Below the pieces are notes generated by a model. It saw only the letters and a list, made by a program, of their open reading frames with translations, made no database searches and was not told the DNA's origin. A stretch of DNA of 24,213 nt, taken from assembly GCA_000320545.1 (NCBI GenBank), contig ADNK01002145.1, positions 1-24,213 of the forward strand. The letters are read 5' to 3'. The stretch's first letter is position 1; each line of letters opens with the position of its first letter. This stretch comes from Bigelowiella natans CCMP2755 (taxonomy: Eukaryota > Cercozoa > Chlorarachniophyceae). Positions 1 through 10,004 of the stretch are shown one piece after another. The position numbers were made by a program, and so were the translations under genes.

Positions 1-8
1 GATTCTCA

Positions 9-40
<32 letters not shown>

Positions 41-1292
41 GCAGCACATGGATAAATCAACACATGGTCTCCATCGGAACCTACTCCTCGACGAAAAAGT
101 TCTGCAAAGGCTCGAGTGCTTTGGGGGCTGCTGTAGCAGGGTTATTGAACGGCTTCTTCCCTTGACCTCAAGGGTCTCTCGATGAATGGACCCCGAGGCT
201 CAAGCTGCCACGATGGCAGTGGAGCAAGTCGATTCGGCGCCAAAAGCTGATAGTAGCGAGGTTGTCGACTGCCTCTTCCAGCAGTGCCGTTTGGAGGTAT
301 CCCCTACGTCGTCTTCCCATTTTATCTGATAATGTCGGTGAAACAAGGATGATGATGATGGCTCTCATATTATTATGGTAATTATATCGTAGTTGTTCGC
401 ATGCCTCGCGAATACGGTCTGTGCTGCCAACTTGGTATGCCTCTCCCAGTGTACCGGAAAGCCAGATGAAAGCGCTTGTCAGGTAGCAGTTGCAGAGCAT
501 AGCACATCAATCATTAATCGATGTCACTACGATATATTTCCTCCCCCCCCCCCTTACTATTGTGTCGGTGTTTTGGCGCGTGCAGGTGTCGAACAATGTC
601 GTCGTAACCCCCCCCCCCCCCCCCCCCCTCTTCTTATCTCTGTGCAGCATTAGGTTTTCGTGTACGTTTGGTCGCTGCGCTTCAACCGGTTCTGCCACAT
701 CCAAAGACTCTCATTCCTTCCTCCTCCTCCTCCTCCTCCTCACCACCAACGCCGTTTTACTTCGATCTCACCAAGTCTTGTCCTTGCCAATCCGTTAATG
801 AGGAGGGGGGGCGGGAGAAGGAAGAAGATCGTGCAGTTGATGGGGGAGGGACCAATGAAGCTACGAAGAGGAGGAGCAACACGCATAAGAAAGCGGGCCG
901 GAAAAGAAAAAGGGTTGAATGCTGTAATCAGATATGAAGATGATAATGATAATGATAATGACGATGATTGGTGATGATGATGGTACGCGGCGTTGTATGA
1001 TAAATTAGCATTTTAAGTATTCATCAGGTCTGTTTTCATCATTATCATCATTATTATTATTATTACTACTACAATCGTTTGTTTGGGACTGCTTGGATTC
1101 AGGATACAAATGCAGTTGCAGCGGCAGAGGCGCCTCCATTTTCCTCCTCCTCCTCACCATCATCGTCATCACAGTCAGCAGTACGTGGCAAGAATCACCC
1201 GCATGGCTCTGGTCATCATTCCCTACCAGACGGGGCGGCGGCATTGTGGACAGAGGCAATGGCACTACAAACGACCCTATATGTATGTATAC

Positions 1293-1324
<32 letters not shown>

Positions 1325-1401
1325 GGTTGTATTAGATGACGAACGTCATTCAAGCTCCAAGACTGGTTAGCTTATGTTGCTACTGCTTCTGTTAATATCA
1401 T

Positions 1402-1441
<40 letters not shown>

Positions 1442-3494
1442 CTCACACACACTCACACACACTCACACACACTCACACAATCAGCATATGAAACTGCCTT
1501 GTTGCATTTCTAGATTCACAGCCAAATGGCCGCTGAAACGCAGTCGCGTGGAGCAAAGGGCAGACTTCACACTGCGAGGCGCACAGCTTACATCTTGGCT
1601 TTCCAGGACTCTATGGCAAAAACTGCTGCTAGGTGCGTCGTTCAAACTACCAACAGGGCATTATGGTGTTTGCACATGATCGCATAACACACACACGCGC
1701 GCGCATACACAATATGAAATTATGATTTTTCTCCAAGAACTCGCCCAGACAGAGAGTCTCGTTACTATCAAAGCACAGATAGATACTAGTATGGTTGAGT
1801 CCTTTGTTCTTCGCATCTTTGACATCCTCCGTTGGGTTTGTGTGAGTGTGAGTGTGAGTGTGAGTGTGAGTGTGAGTGTGTGTGTGTATGTTCCCAGGGA
1901 TGTATCGAAGCGCTACGCAATGCATTGGTCCTTGGTGCAAAAGTGGAGAAAGAAAATCAACCCGGTAGTGGAAACAGCAGCAGTGTATCTTATTGAATAA
2001 TGATGATAATGATGATGACTGACTGAAAATTCTCTTCCTTATTCTCCCCCCTCTCTCCCCCCTTCCTCTCTCCGCCTACTCAATCGTTATCTGTCTTACT
2101 GACTGACGGCACAGTTGTGGTGGAATGATACGGTCTTGATGGCGCATAAGTTAATGTCCATGCTGTACGAGGAAGAGAGAAGAGAGGGAGGATTGCTGCA
2201 ATGTGATGAGCCCGATAGTAGTAGCAGTGGTGGTGGTGGTGGTAATAGTAGCAGCATGAGGAGTGCAAAGAAGCAGACGAAGAAGACTATAAAGGACAAC
2301 AACAAAAATAAGAAGAAAAGGAGGCGGCATGATGACGCTATTATAGAGTCCAACTACCAGGAGGAGGATGGAGAGAAGGAGGAGGAGGACAAGGAAAAGG
2401 AAGAAGGTGGTTCTACTTTGCACACATAAATACATACACGCATACACACACACACACACACACATTTTCTTGCTGCTGCGACAGCTTGCAGTTGTATCTT
2501 ACTTCTGACTAGATCGATCTCTCCTTGGCTGCCTCCCCCCCCGTCTCCCTGTGTTGTTGAAAGCAGCTTGGGCCTGTTCGATTTGCACGTTCGTGAACAA
2601 CAGAAATACGGGCTCTATGTGCGCCATGTGCGGCTCCAAGAGGAGGAGAGTGGAAATGAATGAGAAGTCCAAAAAAAGAAAGAGGGAAAAAAGGAAACAG
2701 GGGGGGGGTGAAGAAGGAGATGCCAGCGCGTGTGCTACAAGCACAACTTCGTCGCTGACGGACGGCCTATCATCATCGTTGTCATCACCATCAGCACCAC
2801 CTGTAAAGAAGAACAACGGTGAAGAAAGAGAGCACGATCACGACGACGATGATGCTAAAGAAGATGATGATCTCAACCAGTCAGTAGAGCAGGAACCTAT
2901 TCCCCTCACCCTTGGAGAATGTAAGAAGCACCCCATCTACGCCGTTGAGCACTTTCTCACAAAGTTTCAGGTCTCTTTTCCTCCTATCTCCTTTCTCTCT
3001 ACTTTGTGTGCCAGAGACTGGAAGATTACTACTACTAGTAGTAGTAGTAGTAGCAGTCCTGATATACGGCATATTCTTTCCTCCTCCTCCTCCACCTCCT
3101 CCTCCCCTCTTAATCTTATTTATTCGTTTCCATTATGAGCAGTAAGCAGCACGAGGAAGAACAATGATAAATAACAACAACGACAACAACAACAACAACG
3201 TGTTTGTATTGAATAAGATTAACTGAGATGACAAATTCAGGTGATACGTCCCAAGGGCAAAGAGCACATCGTAGGCACTATCATCAGGTCTTCTTCTTCT
3301 TCTTCTACTCCTTCTTCTACTCCTTCTTCTTCTTTCATGATTCATTCGATGATTTTGTTGCTTACAACGGGTGGTGGATGGAGATGGAAGAAGTCGAGAA
3401 CAATAACTTATGTTATCTTATCTGTGAGTCAGAATTGCACCGAGATTTTACACCATATGTGCGAGCGGCGTGCATGTGTGTGTGTGTGTGTGTG

Positions 3495-3532
<38 letters not shown>

Positions 3533-3533
3533 T

Positions 3534-3574
<41 letters not shown>

Positions 3575-3916
3575 TTTATTTCATATAACCCCTCCTTTTC
3601 ATGCAGTGTTTGAAGTACAGCCGTATTCAGCTTTAATTTTTATTATGAACATTCCTCCTCCCCCCCTCCTCTTGTTGTTGATAGCAAAGGGAAGGTCTAC
3701 CACGTCTATAGGCGATGTAACGTGCACACCTTACAATCACGGGAGAAGTGGATTAGAAGCCTGAGGCAGGTGGTGTGCGGCCAGAATAGTCACAGTCGTT
3801 GTTGTTCCTGTAGTAGTAGTAGTAGTAGTAGTAGTATAGTAGCGGTGGTGGTGGTGGCAATAGCAATATAGCAGTAGTGAATTCCAAAACGTGCATCACG
3901 CATCTTTATCAATCAG

Positions 3917-3960
<44 letters not shown>

Positions 3961-4040
3961 ATCCGCAGGTGAAGGAGGGAGAAGATCCTGTTAAGCTTGT
4001 TCGAGGCCGAAGAGTAGACCTAACGCACACACACACACAC

Positions 4041-4092
<52 letters not shown>

Positions 4093-4222
4093 TCACAGAA
4101 TATCGTGTAAATATGCTTGCTCATCATACTGTCGCCACACAAACAGCGGAAAGGCGAGGAGGAAGGACAGCAAATCGCACTCTTCGGAGAATGGTAGTTT
4201 ATCTATCACCATGCATCAGAAG

Positions 4223-4258
<36 letters not shown>

Positions 4259-4340
4259 GTGTGTGTTGTGTGTGTACACAAACATCATCACACACAACTA
4301 TACAACTGCCTGCTGCTGAATGCGGTACTTCTTTGTTATG

Positions 4341-4376
<36 letters not shown>

Positions 4377-4641
4377 ACAGGCAAACCAACAGGTGGAAAA
4401 GGCCCAAAATCAACCAAGATGGAAGGTTCTCCACCTATTCTCATATTGTGTACATATAATATTTTTTTTAATATATATTTTTTACATATTAATATATTGG
4501 CCATACTCGAGTTTTGATTATGAAGTTCTTTTGTGTGTGCGTGCGAACATCCTTAGCATACCAAGGAGCAAATATGGTCACGTTGAGGTCTGGACAAAAG
4601 GACATCTTCCTCTTGGCTGCCTGCATGTTGATCTGCCAAGG

Positions 4642-4675
<34 letters not shown>

Positions 4676-5229
4676 AACAATGCCATTCTTCGTCATCACC
4701 ATGTGAGCCTTCTCTTTCTCCTCCTCCTTTTTCTTTCATATATTACCAATCGAAGATGTGAGAGGATAGCTAAAAAGCTGGGCATTCAATTCGCACCTGC
4801 AATGACAGGGTTTGAGGTAAAGTAGGAAGCAGCAGCAGCAGCAGCAGTAGTAGTAACAGCAGTGGAAGAAAAAACGCATAATTACATTAAAGAATATCCT
4901 TGAGATTATAATAAATTTCACCATGGTCGCGTAATAGCTTCTTCCATGGCTGTAATTCAGGTCAAGTCGGGTCGATCCGTGCCAGTTATATCAGGAATTG
5001 TTGTGAGGGGAGAAGACGCGGAAATCGTAAAAATGGTAGCATTGTACTCACCTGCATGGGCGACAAAGTTTTTTCTCTTGATTCAAAACCAACAACAAGC
5101 ATCGTCGTATGGAAGTGTTCTATATAGCCGAGATCATATGTTAGAATTGCGGGATTGATAACATATTTGGTGTGCTCTTTCTCTTAGCCATGGCGAGTTG
5201 GCCGCCGTAACATGATTAGCAATGCTGTG

Positions 5230-5264
<35 letters not shown>

Positions 5265-5616
5265 TCTGAGCATTATCATCAATCATCACCATCATCATCC
5301 TTAGGCATGGGCCGAGGTGGAAGAGGATCGTCGTCGGAAGAAGCAAGCAGCAGAAGACCGAATGTACAAGCGACTATGGCGAGAGCTCATCACAAACGTA
5401 TGCCCAACAACAAAACAAACACGCGCAATGATCAGATATCTGTTGGTGTTGGACGGCATCATCATCAATTATCAATTCGCCTTCTTCACGTCACCTGATC
5501 AATTTTCCGGCATAATGCCTATATAGATCGTGGTGAAGCAGAAGATCATGCTGGGGACTGACATCGGCTATGGGGTTGAGATCGAAGTAGAAGAGAAGGA
5601 GGACGAGCAGAAAGAT

Positions 5617-5647
<31 letters not shown>

Positions 5648-5984
5648 GGAGGACTACGAGCACAAAGATGAGCACCAAAAAGTCCCGGAAAACTACTGGT
5701 AAAAGATCGACATTTTCTTATCGTAGAACGCTCCGACCCATTGTGACTTCTTGTTGTGCCCATCTTGCGGTTGTGCAGGCAGCAAAAATGGGAAGAAAGA
5801 GAAGGAGAGGAAGAAGAAGAAAGAGCCTAGAGAGCCCCGAACAAGCCCAAAAGAAAAAAGTCTCAGCGGAATACATACGCACGATTTTCCGGAGTCTAAA
5901 TACAGATGTATCGATAAGGCAGAAAACCTTTGGGAAAAAACTTGTACAATCTGCGGGATGAAAGTACAATGGAATGAACTTTGA
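1..5984 (+). CDS. XPC: XPC/RAD4 nucleotide-excision-repair damage sensor (5' end missing)
   Basis: XPC/RAD4 recognises helix-distorting DNA lesions in the nucleus and starts global-genome nucleotide excision repair. Well-supported exons: 1103-1282, 1514-1632, 1898-1964, 2115-2406, 2567-2970, 3241-3287, 3685-3769, 3969-4013, 4147-4193, 4381-4425, 4557-4640, 4756-4816, 4961-5035, 5305-5397, 5527-5698, 5779-5984; every junction is GT..AG with matching phase. Tentative upstream exons are about 220-296, 393-585 and 648-913; the last carries LGFRVRLVAALQP, the classic strand of the transglutaminase-like fold. Further landmarks are AYILAF, RDVSKRYAMHW and WWNDTVL (end of that fold), KKHPIYAVEHFL and VYRRCNVHTLQSREKW (BHD1), LFGEWQT, IPRSKYGHVEVW and LPLGCLHVDLP (BHD2), and IAKKLGIQFAPAMTGFE with VPVISGIVV (BHD3). 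The C-terminus is basic and ends in HTHDFP..CTICGMKVQWNEL, resembling plant RAD4 tails. An NZF finger is inserted at 2569-2640. The stop is TGA at 5982-5984. The transglutaminase-like fold normally lacks a working catalytic triad. Confidence 0.92.
11..47. repeat. (CAG)n-like trinucleotide tract
   Basis: Near-perfect CAG/AAG repeats lie at the left edge, probably in an intron or a poly-Gln/Ser coding stretch of the XPC gene. The exon context cannot be resolved so close to the edge. Confidence 0.8.
1283..1513. repeat. XPC intron made of (GT)n, (CT)n and CACACT repeats
   Basis: The intron begins GTATGT directly after exon 1103-1282, runs into (GT)n at about 1292-1326, then (CT)n at about 1403-1439 and (CACACACT)n at about 1442-1480. 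It ends with TTTCTAG before exon 1514. Long reading frames across it (Cys/Val, Ser/Leu or His/Thr alternations) are repeat artefacts. Confidence 0.8.
1836..1891. repeat. (GTGAGT)n hexanucleotide repeat
   Basis: About seven tandem copies of TGTGAG, then (GT)n, lie just before the TTCCCAG acceptor of XPC exon 1898-1964. Confidence 0.85.
2567..2970 (+). other. XPC exon with inserted RanBP2/NZF zinc finger and start of BHD1
   Basis: The exon starts after a CAG acceptor in phase 1, and the join with 2115-2406 makes the Ala codon before Trp. Residues from 2569 read W-x-C-x2-C-x11-C-x2-C (WACSICTFVNN.., ..GSMCAMCGSK), the RanBP2/NZF signature; the loop between N and the third Cys is one residue longer than usual. 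The Thr-Phe pair after the second Cys and the Met inside the last CxMC match the ubiquitin-contacting TF..M pattern of Npl4-type NZF domains. The finger is followed by a basic KR-rich stretch, a Ser/Thr-rich stretch and an acidic DDDD stretch, then KKHPIYAVEHFL, which opens BHD1. Seen: motif and frame. Known: NZF domains with these residues bind ubiquitin. Inferred: ubiquitin binding here. It could instead bind RNA or protein. Confidence 0.85.
3475..3570. repeat. (GT)n tract in an XPC intron
   Basis: About 95 bases of GT dinucleotides with rare A interruptions fill the intron between exons 3241-3287 and 3685-3769. A long frame of alternating Cys/Val across it is spurious. Confidence 0.9.
3918..4374. 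repeat. Four (AT)n tracts in consecutive XPC introns
   Basis: AT dinucleotide runs lie at about 3918-3955, 4045-4089, 4228-4256 and 4343-4374, with a (CA)n at 4026-4043. They sit in three successive introns around the tiny exons 3969-4013 and 4147-4193. The first and last lie just before acceptors, where they may serve as a U-rich tract. Confidence 0.9.
4642..5270. repeat. (GAT)n and (ATC)n trinucleotide tracts in XPC introns
   Basis: (GAT)n at about 4642-4674 begins directly at the donor of exon 4557-4640. (ATC)n at about 5229-5266 lies ahead of the acceptor of exon 5305-5397. Poly-Asp or poly-His frames here are artefacts. Confidence 0.85.
5779..5984 (+). other. XPC terminal exon with HxH...C...CxxC tail
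   Basis: The acceptor at 5777-5778 joins in phase 1 to the donor after 5698, giving a Gly codon. The exon encodes a very basic KKEKERKKKKE segment followed by IHTHDFPESKYRC and ENLWEKTCTICGMKVQWNEL, then TGA. Two His and three Cys are spaced so that they could bind a metal. Plant RAD4 proteins end in a comparable H-x-H..C-x-C-G-F..V-E-x-L tail, which supports both the reading frame and the stop. Confidence 0.85.
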
Positions 5985-6974
5985 TGGCCTCGCCCAGACA
6001 CACCCAGATTCATTGTAGTTGTTGGCTGATGACGCTAATCCATCTCACGCTAGATCTAGTAAATAATGTTATAACGATTCGAACAAATAACAACAAGCAC
6101 ATTGTTGAATCCATTAATTGGTGCAATGCGATGCAACGCTAGAACGCTAGAACGCTCGTGCATGCATGAAATCATGAAACACATCGTGTCTGTTGCACAG
6201 TCACATCAAATCATGCAGCAGCCAACTCGCCAACCCAGTCTAGCAATGCTAGCTAGCTAGAATGATGCACGCTAGCGCAAGGCAAAATGACTGGACAATT
6301 GCATCGTCTGCGTCATTACACACAGCTAGAGAGGAGCGCCACGCTGACTGAAGGATTCTCTAGTTTGCATTTCACTCTCTAGCCCTCCCAAACAGTCATG
6401 CTGCTGTGTTGCATTCTAGCAGTGTCATTGCAAACTAGCAAATCTAAGTGCTAGAATGCAGTGACTAACAGCTAGACAGATAACGAAAACTCAATGCCAC
6501 TAGACTATGTGGGTGCATGCTAGCTAGCTAGTCATGCGTCTAACTAGCTAAATGTGCAGGTGTGGTTACATTTATTCACTTTTTCTAGTTTTGGTCACAG
6601 CACTCAATCTAAGATGTGCGACGTTCCTTGTGCAAGCATGGATCTTCGTAGCTAGATAGCCATAGATTCGGCTATCGGCGGCAATGTGTGAGGAAACGTG
6701 CACATACAGCAAACATGCACACAGAGCACACATGAGATGTGACGAGAAAGCCAAAGAAATACCTACACAATGTCTCATTTCTAGCAATATCGTAATAACC
6801 AAAAGCGTTAAACAACAATGCTAGTATTGCACATCAATTTAGACGATGTTATCTGTGTTGGTTTTAACTTATTCACATGTCCTGACATTGTGCAGAGATT
6901 GGATAGCAATTAGCCGAATTTGCATTCTCCTGATGCCACAGACGCTCCAAGCTTACCACCCTCCACCAGTACAG
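5985..6974. other. Convergent intergenic spacer, CTAG-rich, no gene seen
   Basis: It separates the 3' ends of the XPC gene (+) and the large membrane-protein gene (-). I find no convincing exon on either strand. The sequence differs sharply from the introns: no long microsatellites, but roughly two dozen CTAG tetramers between 6040 and 6830, many in GCTAGCTAGC palindromes (about 6248-6262 and 6518-6534). Polyadenylation sites of both genes should lie here; no strong AATAAA signal stands out. Confidence 0.6.
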
Positions 6975-7646
6975 CTACACGATCGTCGTTGTGATTGCTC
7001 TGTTGATGGTGATGGCGACGATCAAGATGAATAAGAGGATTCGAACGATTAGCAGGGAAGGTGTACCACGTGAGCTGGAGAAGGGTGATGATGATGCGTC
7101 TTCTTCTTTATCTGCTTCTTTTCATCTTGGCATTTGCAAGGTATCTTGCCCCCCCCCTCCTGCTGCTGCTGAGACAACTTGTGTGCCGCCGTTGAAACCC
7201 CAACGCCGTTAACTCCCCCCCCCCCCTCTCCCCATGCTGCCGCTGTTGGGACTGCTACAGCTTGTGGCGGTGATGATGACACGTGGCCGAGGCCGCATAC
7301 ACGCAAGCATGCTGATAGCCATTTAGGAGTCCTCAGCCACGAGTACCAAATCTCAAACATGAAACCAAGAACGATTGTTTAAGACGCCATCTCCCGGAAC
7401 AGCCCTCTGCAGCAGCAACGTCGGTGTAGTAAGTAGCAAAAGCCAGTAGACTAGTTTAAATTTGCTTCTAATGGTTTATGAACTTACCCCCCCCCTCGTT
7501 GCCTGGAGCGGTAGAAGGGGCTGATATCCCCAGAGGAGGACTCTCGCATCCCCATTTGGGCGTGAAACAAAACTGCTGAAACCCATGCAAAGGGACACCC
7601 GCTTACCAACACAAGGAAGATCATCACCTGTGTGTGTGTGTGTGCC

Positions 7647-7696
<50 letters not shown>

Positions 7697-8312
7697 GACG
7701 TTGTTGGTTATTTCACCATGAGTGCATGCTAGAACGGCAAATGGTGGTAGCAATGAGAGGAATGTGAGAAGTAGTACTACTATTATCTTCTTCTTCTTCT
7801 TCTTCTTCTTCTTCTTCTTCTTCTTCTGCCTTACCTTCTCCATATTTTCTCCCACCATCCTTTCTTCCCCTCCCCCTTCTCCTCCCCCATCACCTACATG
7901 ACCTTCACGTGAGAGATACGCGCTGTCTGGCCAACGCTGCGGTGATTGTACTGGCTTAATACGGCTGCATCCCCCCCCCCCCCTCCCTCAATTCCTTTCT
8001 CTCCGATGGCTACCAGCTCGGGTACGACGCCCATTGTCGTTCCAAAAGGAGTGACATTTGCCACTGTTTTCCTCAGCCTGTAGTTGAGTTTGATCAGAGA
8101 GTGTCCGATGAGTGTCAGGGATACGCAATGAAGACCCTAAGGTGTAGCATTATGATCTATTACAATATCGATGATGATGATGATGATGATATGATGATAA
8201 TGATGATATTGATGATAGTGACAATGATAGTGGCATCCTTGCCCTCTTCTTCCACTCCCCATAAAGGAAAAAACGACTAACAAACGACAGAAGAACGATA
8301 TCAAGGAAAAGA

Positions 8313-8358
<46 letters not shown>

Positions 8359-9095
8359 CTAACAGTGGCCAATGTAAAGAATACAGCAGGAACTTGCCAG
8401 GGATACACATCAGCACCAGCAACTGCTACAACGTAGCCTAGCAGACCGAAGAGAATCATCCTATTACCGACAACGACAACCATTATATGTACATATTAGT
8501 ATATCATGAAACAAGCAATTAACGGGAGGAGGAAGGACGAAAGTCTGACAAAATAAAAAACATGAACTATAATAATACTTTATTTAATATATATATTTTT
8601 TATATACATATATGTATATTTGTGTGTGTGTGTGTGTGTTTGTGTGAGCCCCAAGAAACTACATTCCATCATCTTTGTTTTCGCAATGGCTAAAACTATA
8701 ACGTCGTCATCGTCGCCTAAGCATCGATTGATATCTTCCATCTTCTATCTTCTATCTTCTTCTTCTATCTTCAATCACTGCTAGTACAACCAGTACAGCT
8801 TTGCGAAAAATGGTTTCTTGCCGCTGCTACTGCTACTTTGCGATGATAACGACACCAGTGGTTTCCTCCCCCCCCCTCCTCCTCCATTATTCTTGTCGTC
8901 CTTTTTATCCCCCTCCATCTGGTGGTGGGGCACAGGCCCCCTTATTCCCCATATCTGCGAAGCTACGAGAAGAATGGCTGCCAAGGCCAGGACGCACTTG
9001 ATCGAGTCAGATATCAACAGTCCCCCGAAGAATAGCAGCAATGTAGTTCCAGCGAGGGGGACGAGGAAAAGCCCCAGCAGCACAACGCAGAATAT
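6975..9095 (-). other. Exon block encoding the C-terminal six-helix membrane domain
   Basis: The five exons 9095-8788, 8460-8364, 8136-8014, 7627-7488 and 7074-6975 join in phases 2, 0, 0 and 2. The 7627-7488 donor is a strong GTAAGT reached inside a run of nine G, and its two leftover G join the C of the next exon to give Gly. Between helices lie short basic loops such as KLNYRLRK and YRSRQRGGG. The final exon ends ITINRAITTTIV followed by TAG. A long loop with poly-Gly and poly-Ser separates helices 2 and 3. No transporter, channel or receptor signature is recognisable. Confidence 0.65.
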
Positions 9096-9117
9096 CTACG
9101 AGTGTATGTGCGCGTGT

Positions 9118-9159
<42 letters not shown>

Positions 9160-9849
9160 ACGTGCGCAAAATGTTCTAAATGTCTAAAGGACAAGAAATG
9201 GAGGGCATGATGATTCGGCTAGTTGGTGACGATCTACATGAAAGCATGAAAAAATTGTCAAGCAACCGCTAAGGAAGAGAATACCACCGATTTCATCGCA
9301 ATCAGCCTCGTGTTACGCTGGCGAGGGGAGCTTGAAGGCGATGAGGAGGAGGAGGACGATGCGCCCGTCAACCTTCTTCTCGAAAGTATAGAGAAAGGAT
9401 TAAAAGCAGAGAGACTAGTCCATATCGAGGAGGAGGAGGAGGAATCCCTCCCCACCCCTGCGCTGCTGGCAGTGGTCGCTCTTGTTCTCATCGCAGCAGA
9501 ATTATTGACAGCAGCCGCAACATCAGCGTGGAATTGAGGTGAGCTCGAGGAGATAGTGCGGCGGCGGTAGTTTATCTTATGAGGTTGTTGCTGTTGTTGT
9601 TGTTGATGATGATGATGATGATGATGATGCTGGTGGTGGTATTCTTGCAGAGGGAGACTGCCGCCTTTGTTTACAATTGCACCTGGAGGAGTAGACCATG
9701 AACGGCAACGTGGACTGCTGCCGGTAGCTACGATGGGGGGGGGGGGGGGGGGGATGGCTGCTACCATGACATGACCAGTGTCAATACCAGCAGTAGCACC
9801 AGCAGCATCAGTTACGACGGGGGAGATGGCCGGGGAAGCTATGCAAGTT

Positions 9850-9882
<33 letters not shown>

Positions 9883-9970
9883 ATGCCACCGTGAACAGCA
9901 GCAGCAGAAGCAGCAGGAGCAGTTTTAGGAGGAGGGGGAGAAGGAGCTGCTGCTGCAGGGACATCGTCAC

Positions 9971-10004
<34 letters not shown>

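Noticed and set aside
168-500. 110-aa minus-strand frame opposite the first XPC exons
   Set aside because: It overlaps plus-strand segments that fit the RAD4 fold, contains GAT-repeat coding and has no recognisable motif.
3228-3764. 178-aa plus-strand frame through the (GT)n tract
   Set aside because: Mostly alternating Cys/Val from the repeat. The real exons 3241-3287 and 3685-3769 use other frames that match XPC and splice in phase.
3918-5270. Regularly spaced repeats that could suggest a CRISPR-like or satellite array
   Set aside because: They are ordinary di- and trinucleotide microsatellites inside spliceosomal introns of a eukaryotic gene, with no unique spacers between constant repeats.
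5751-5778. Extra CPSC motif in frame just upstream of the last XPC exon
   Set aside because: It lies in the intron 5699-5778. That intron is 80 bases, so retention would shift the frame, and the CAG acceptor at 5776-5778 joins in phase.
7049-7360. 103-aa minus-strand frame with Gly/Gln/Lys runs
   Set aside because: It falls in the intron between membrane-protein exons 7627-7488 and 7074-6975, which join in phase without it.
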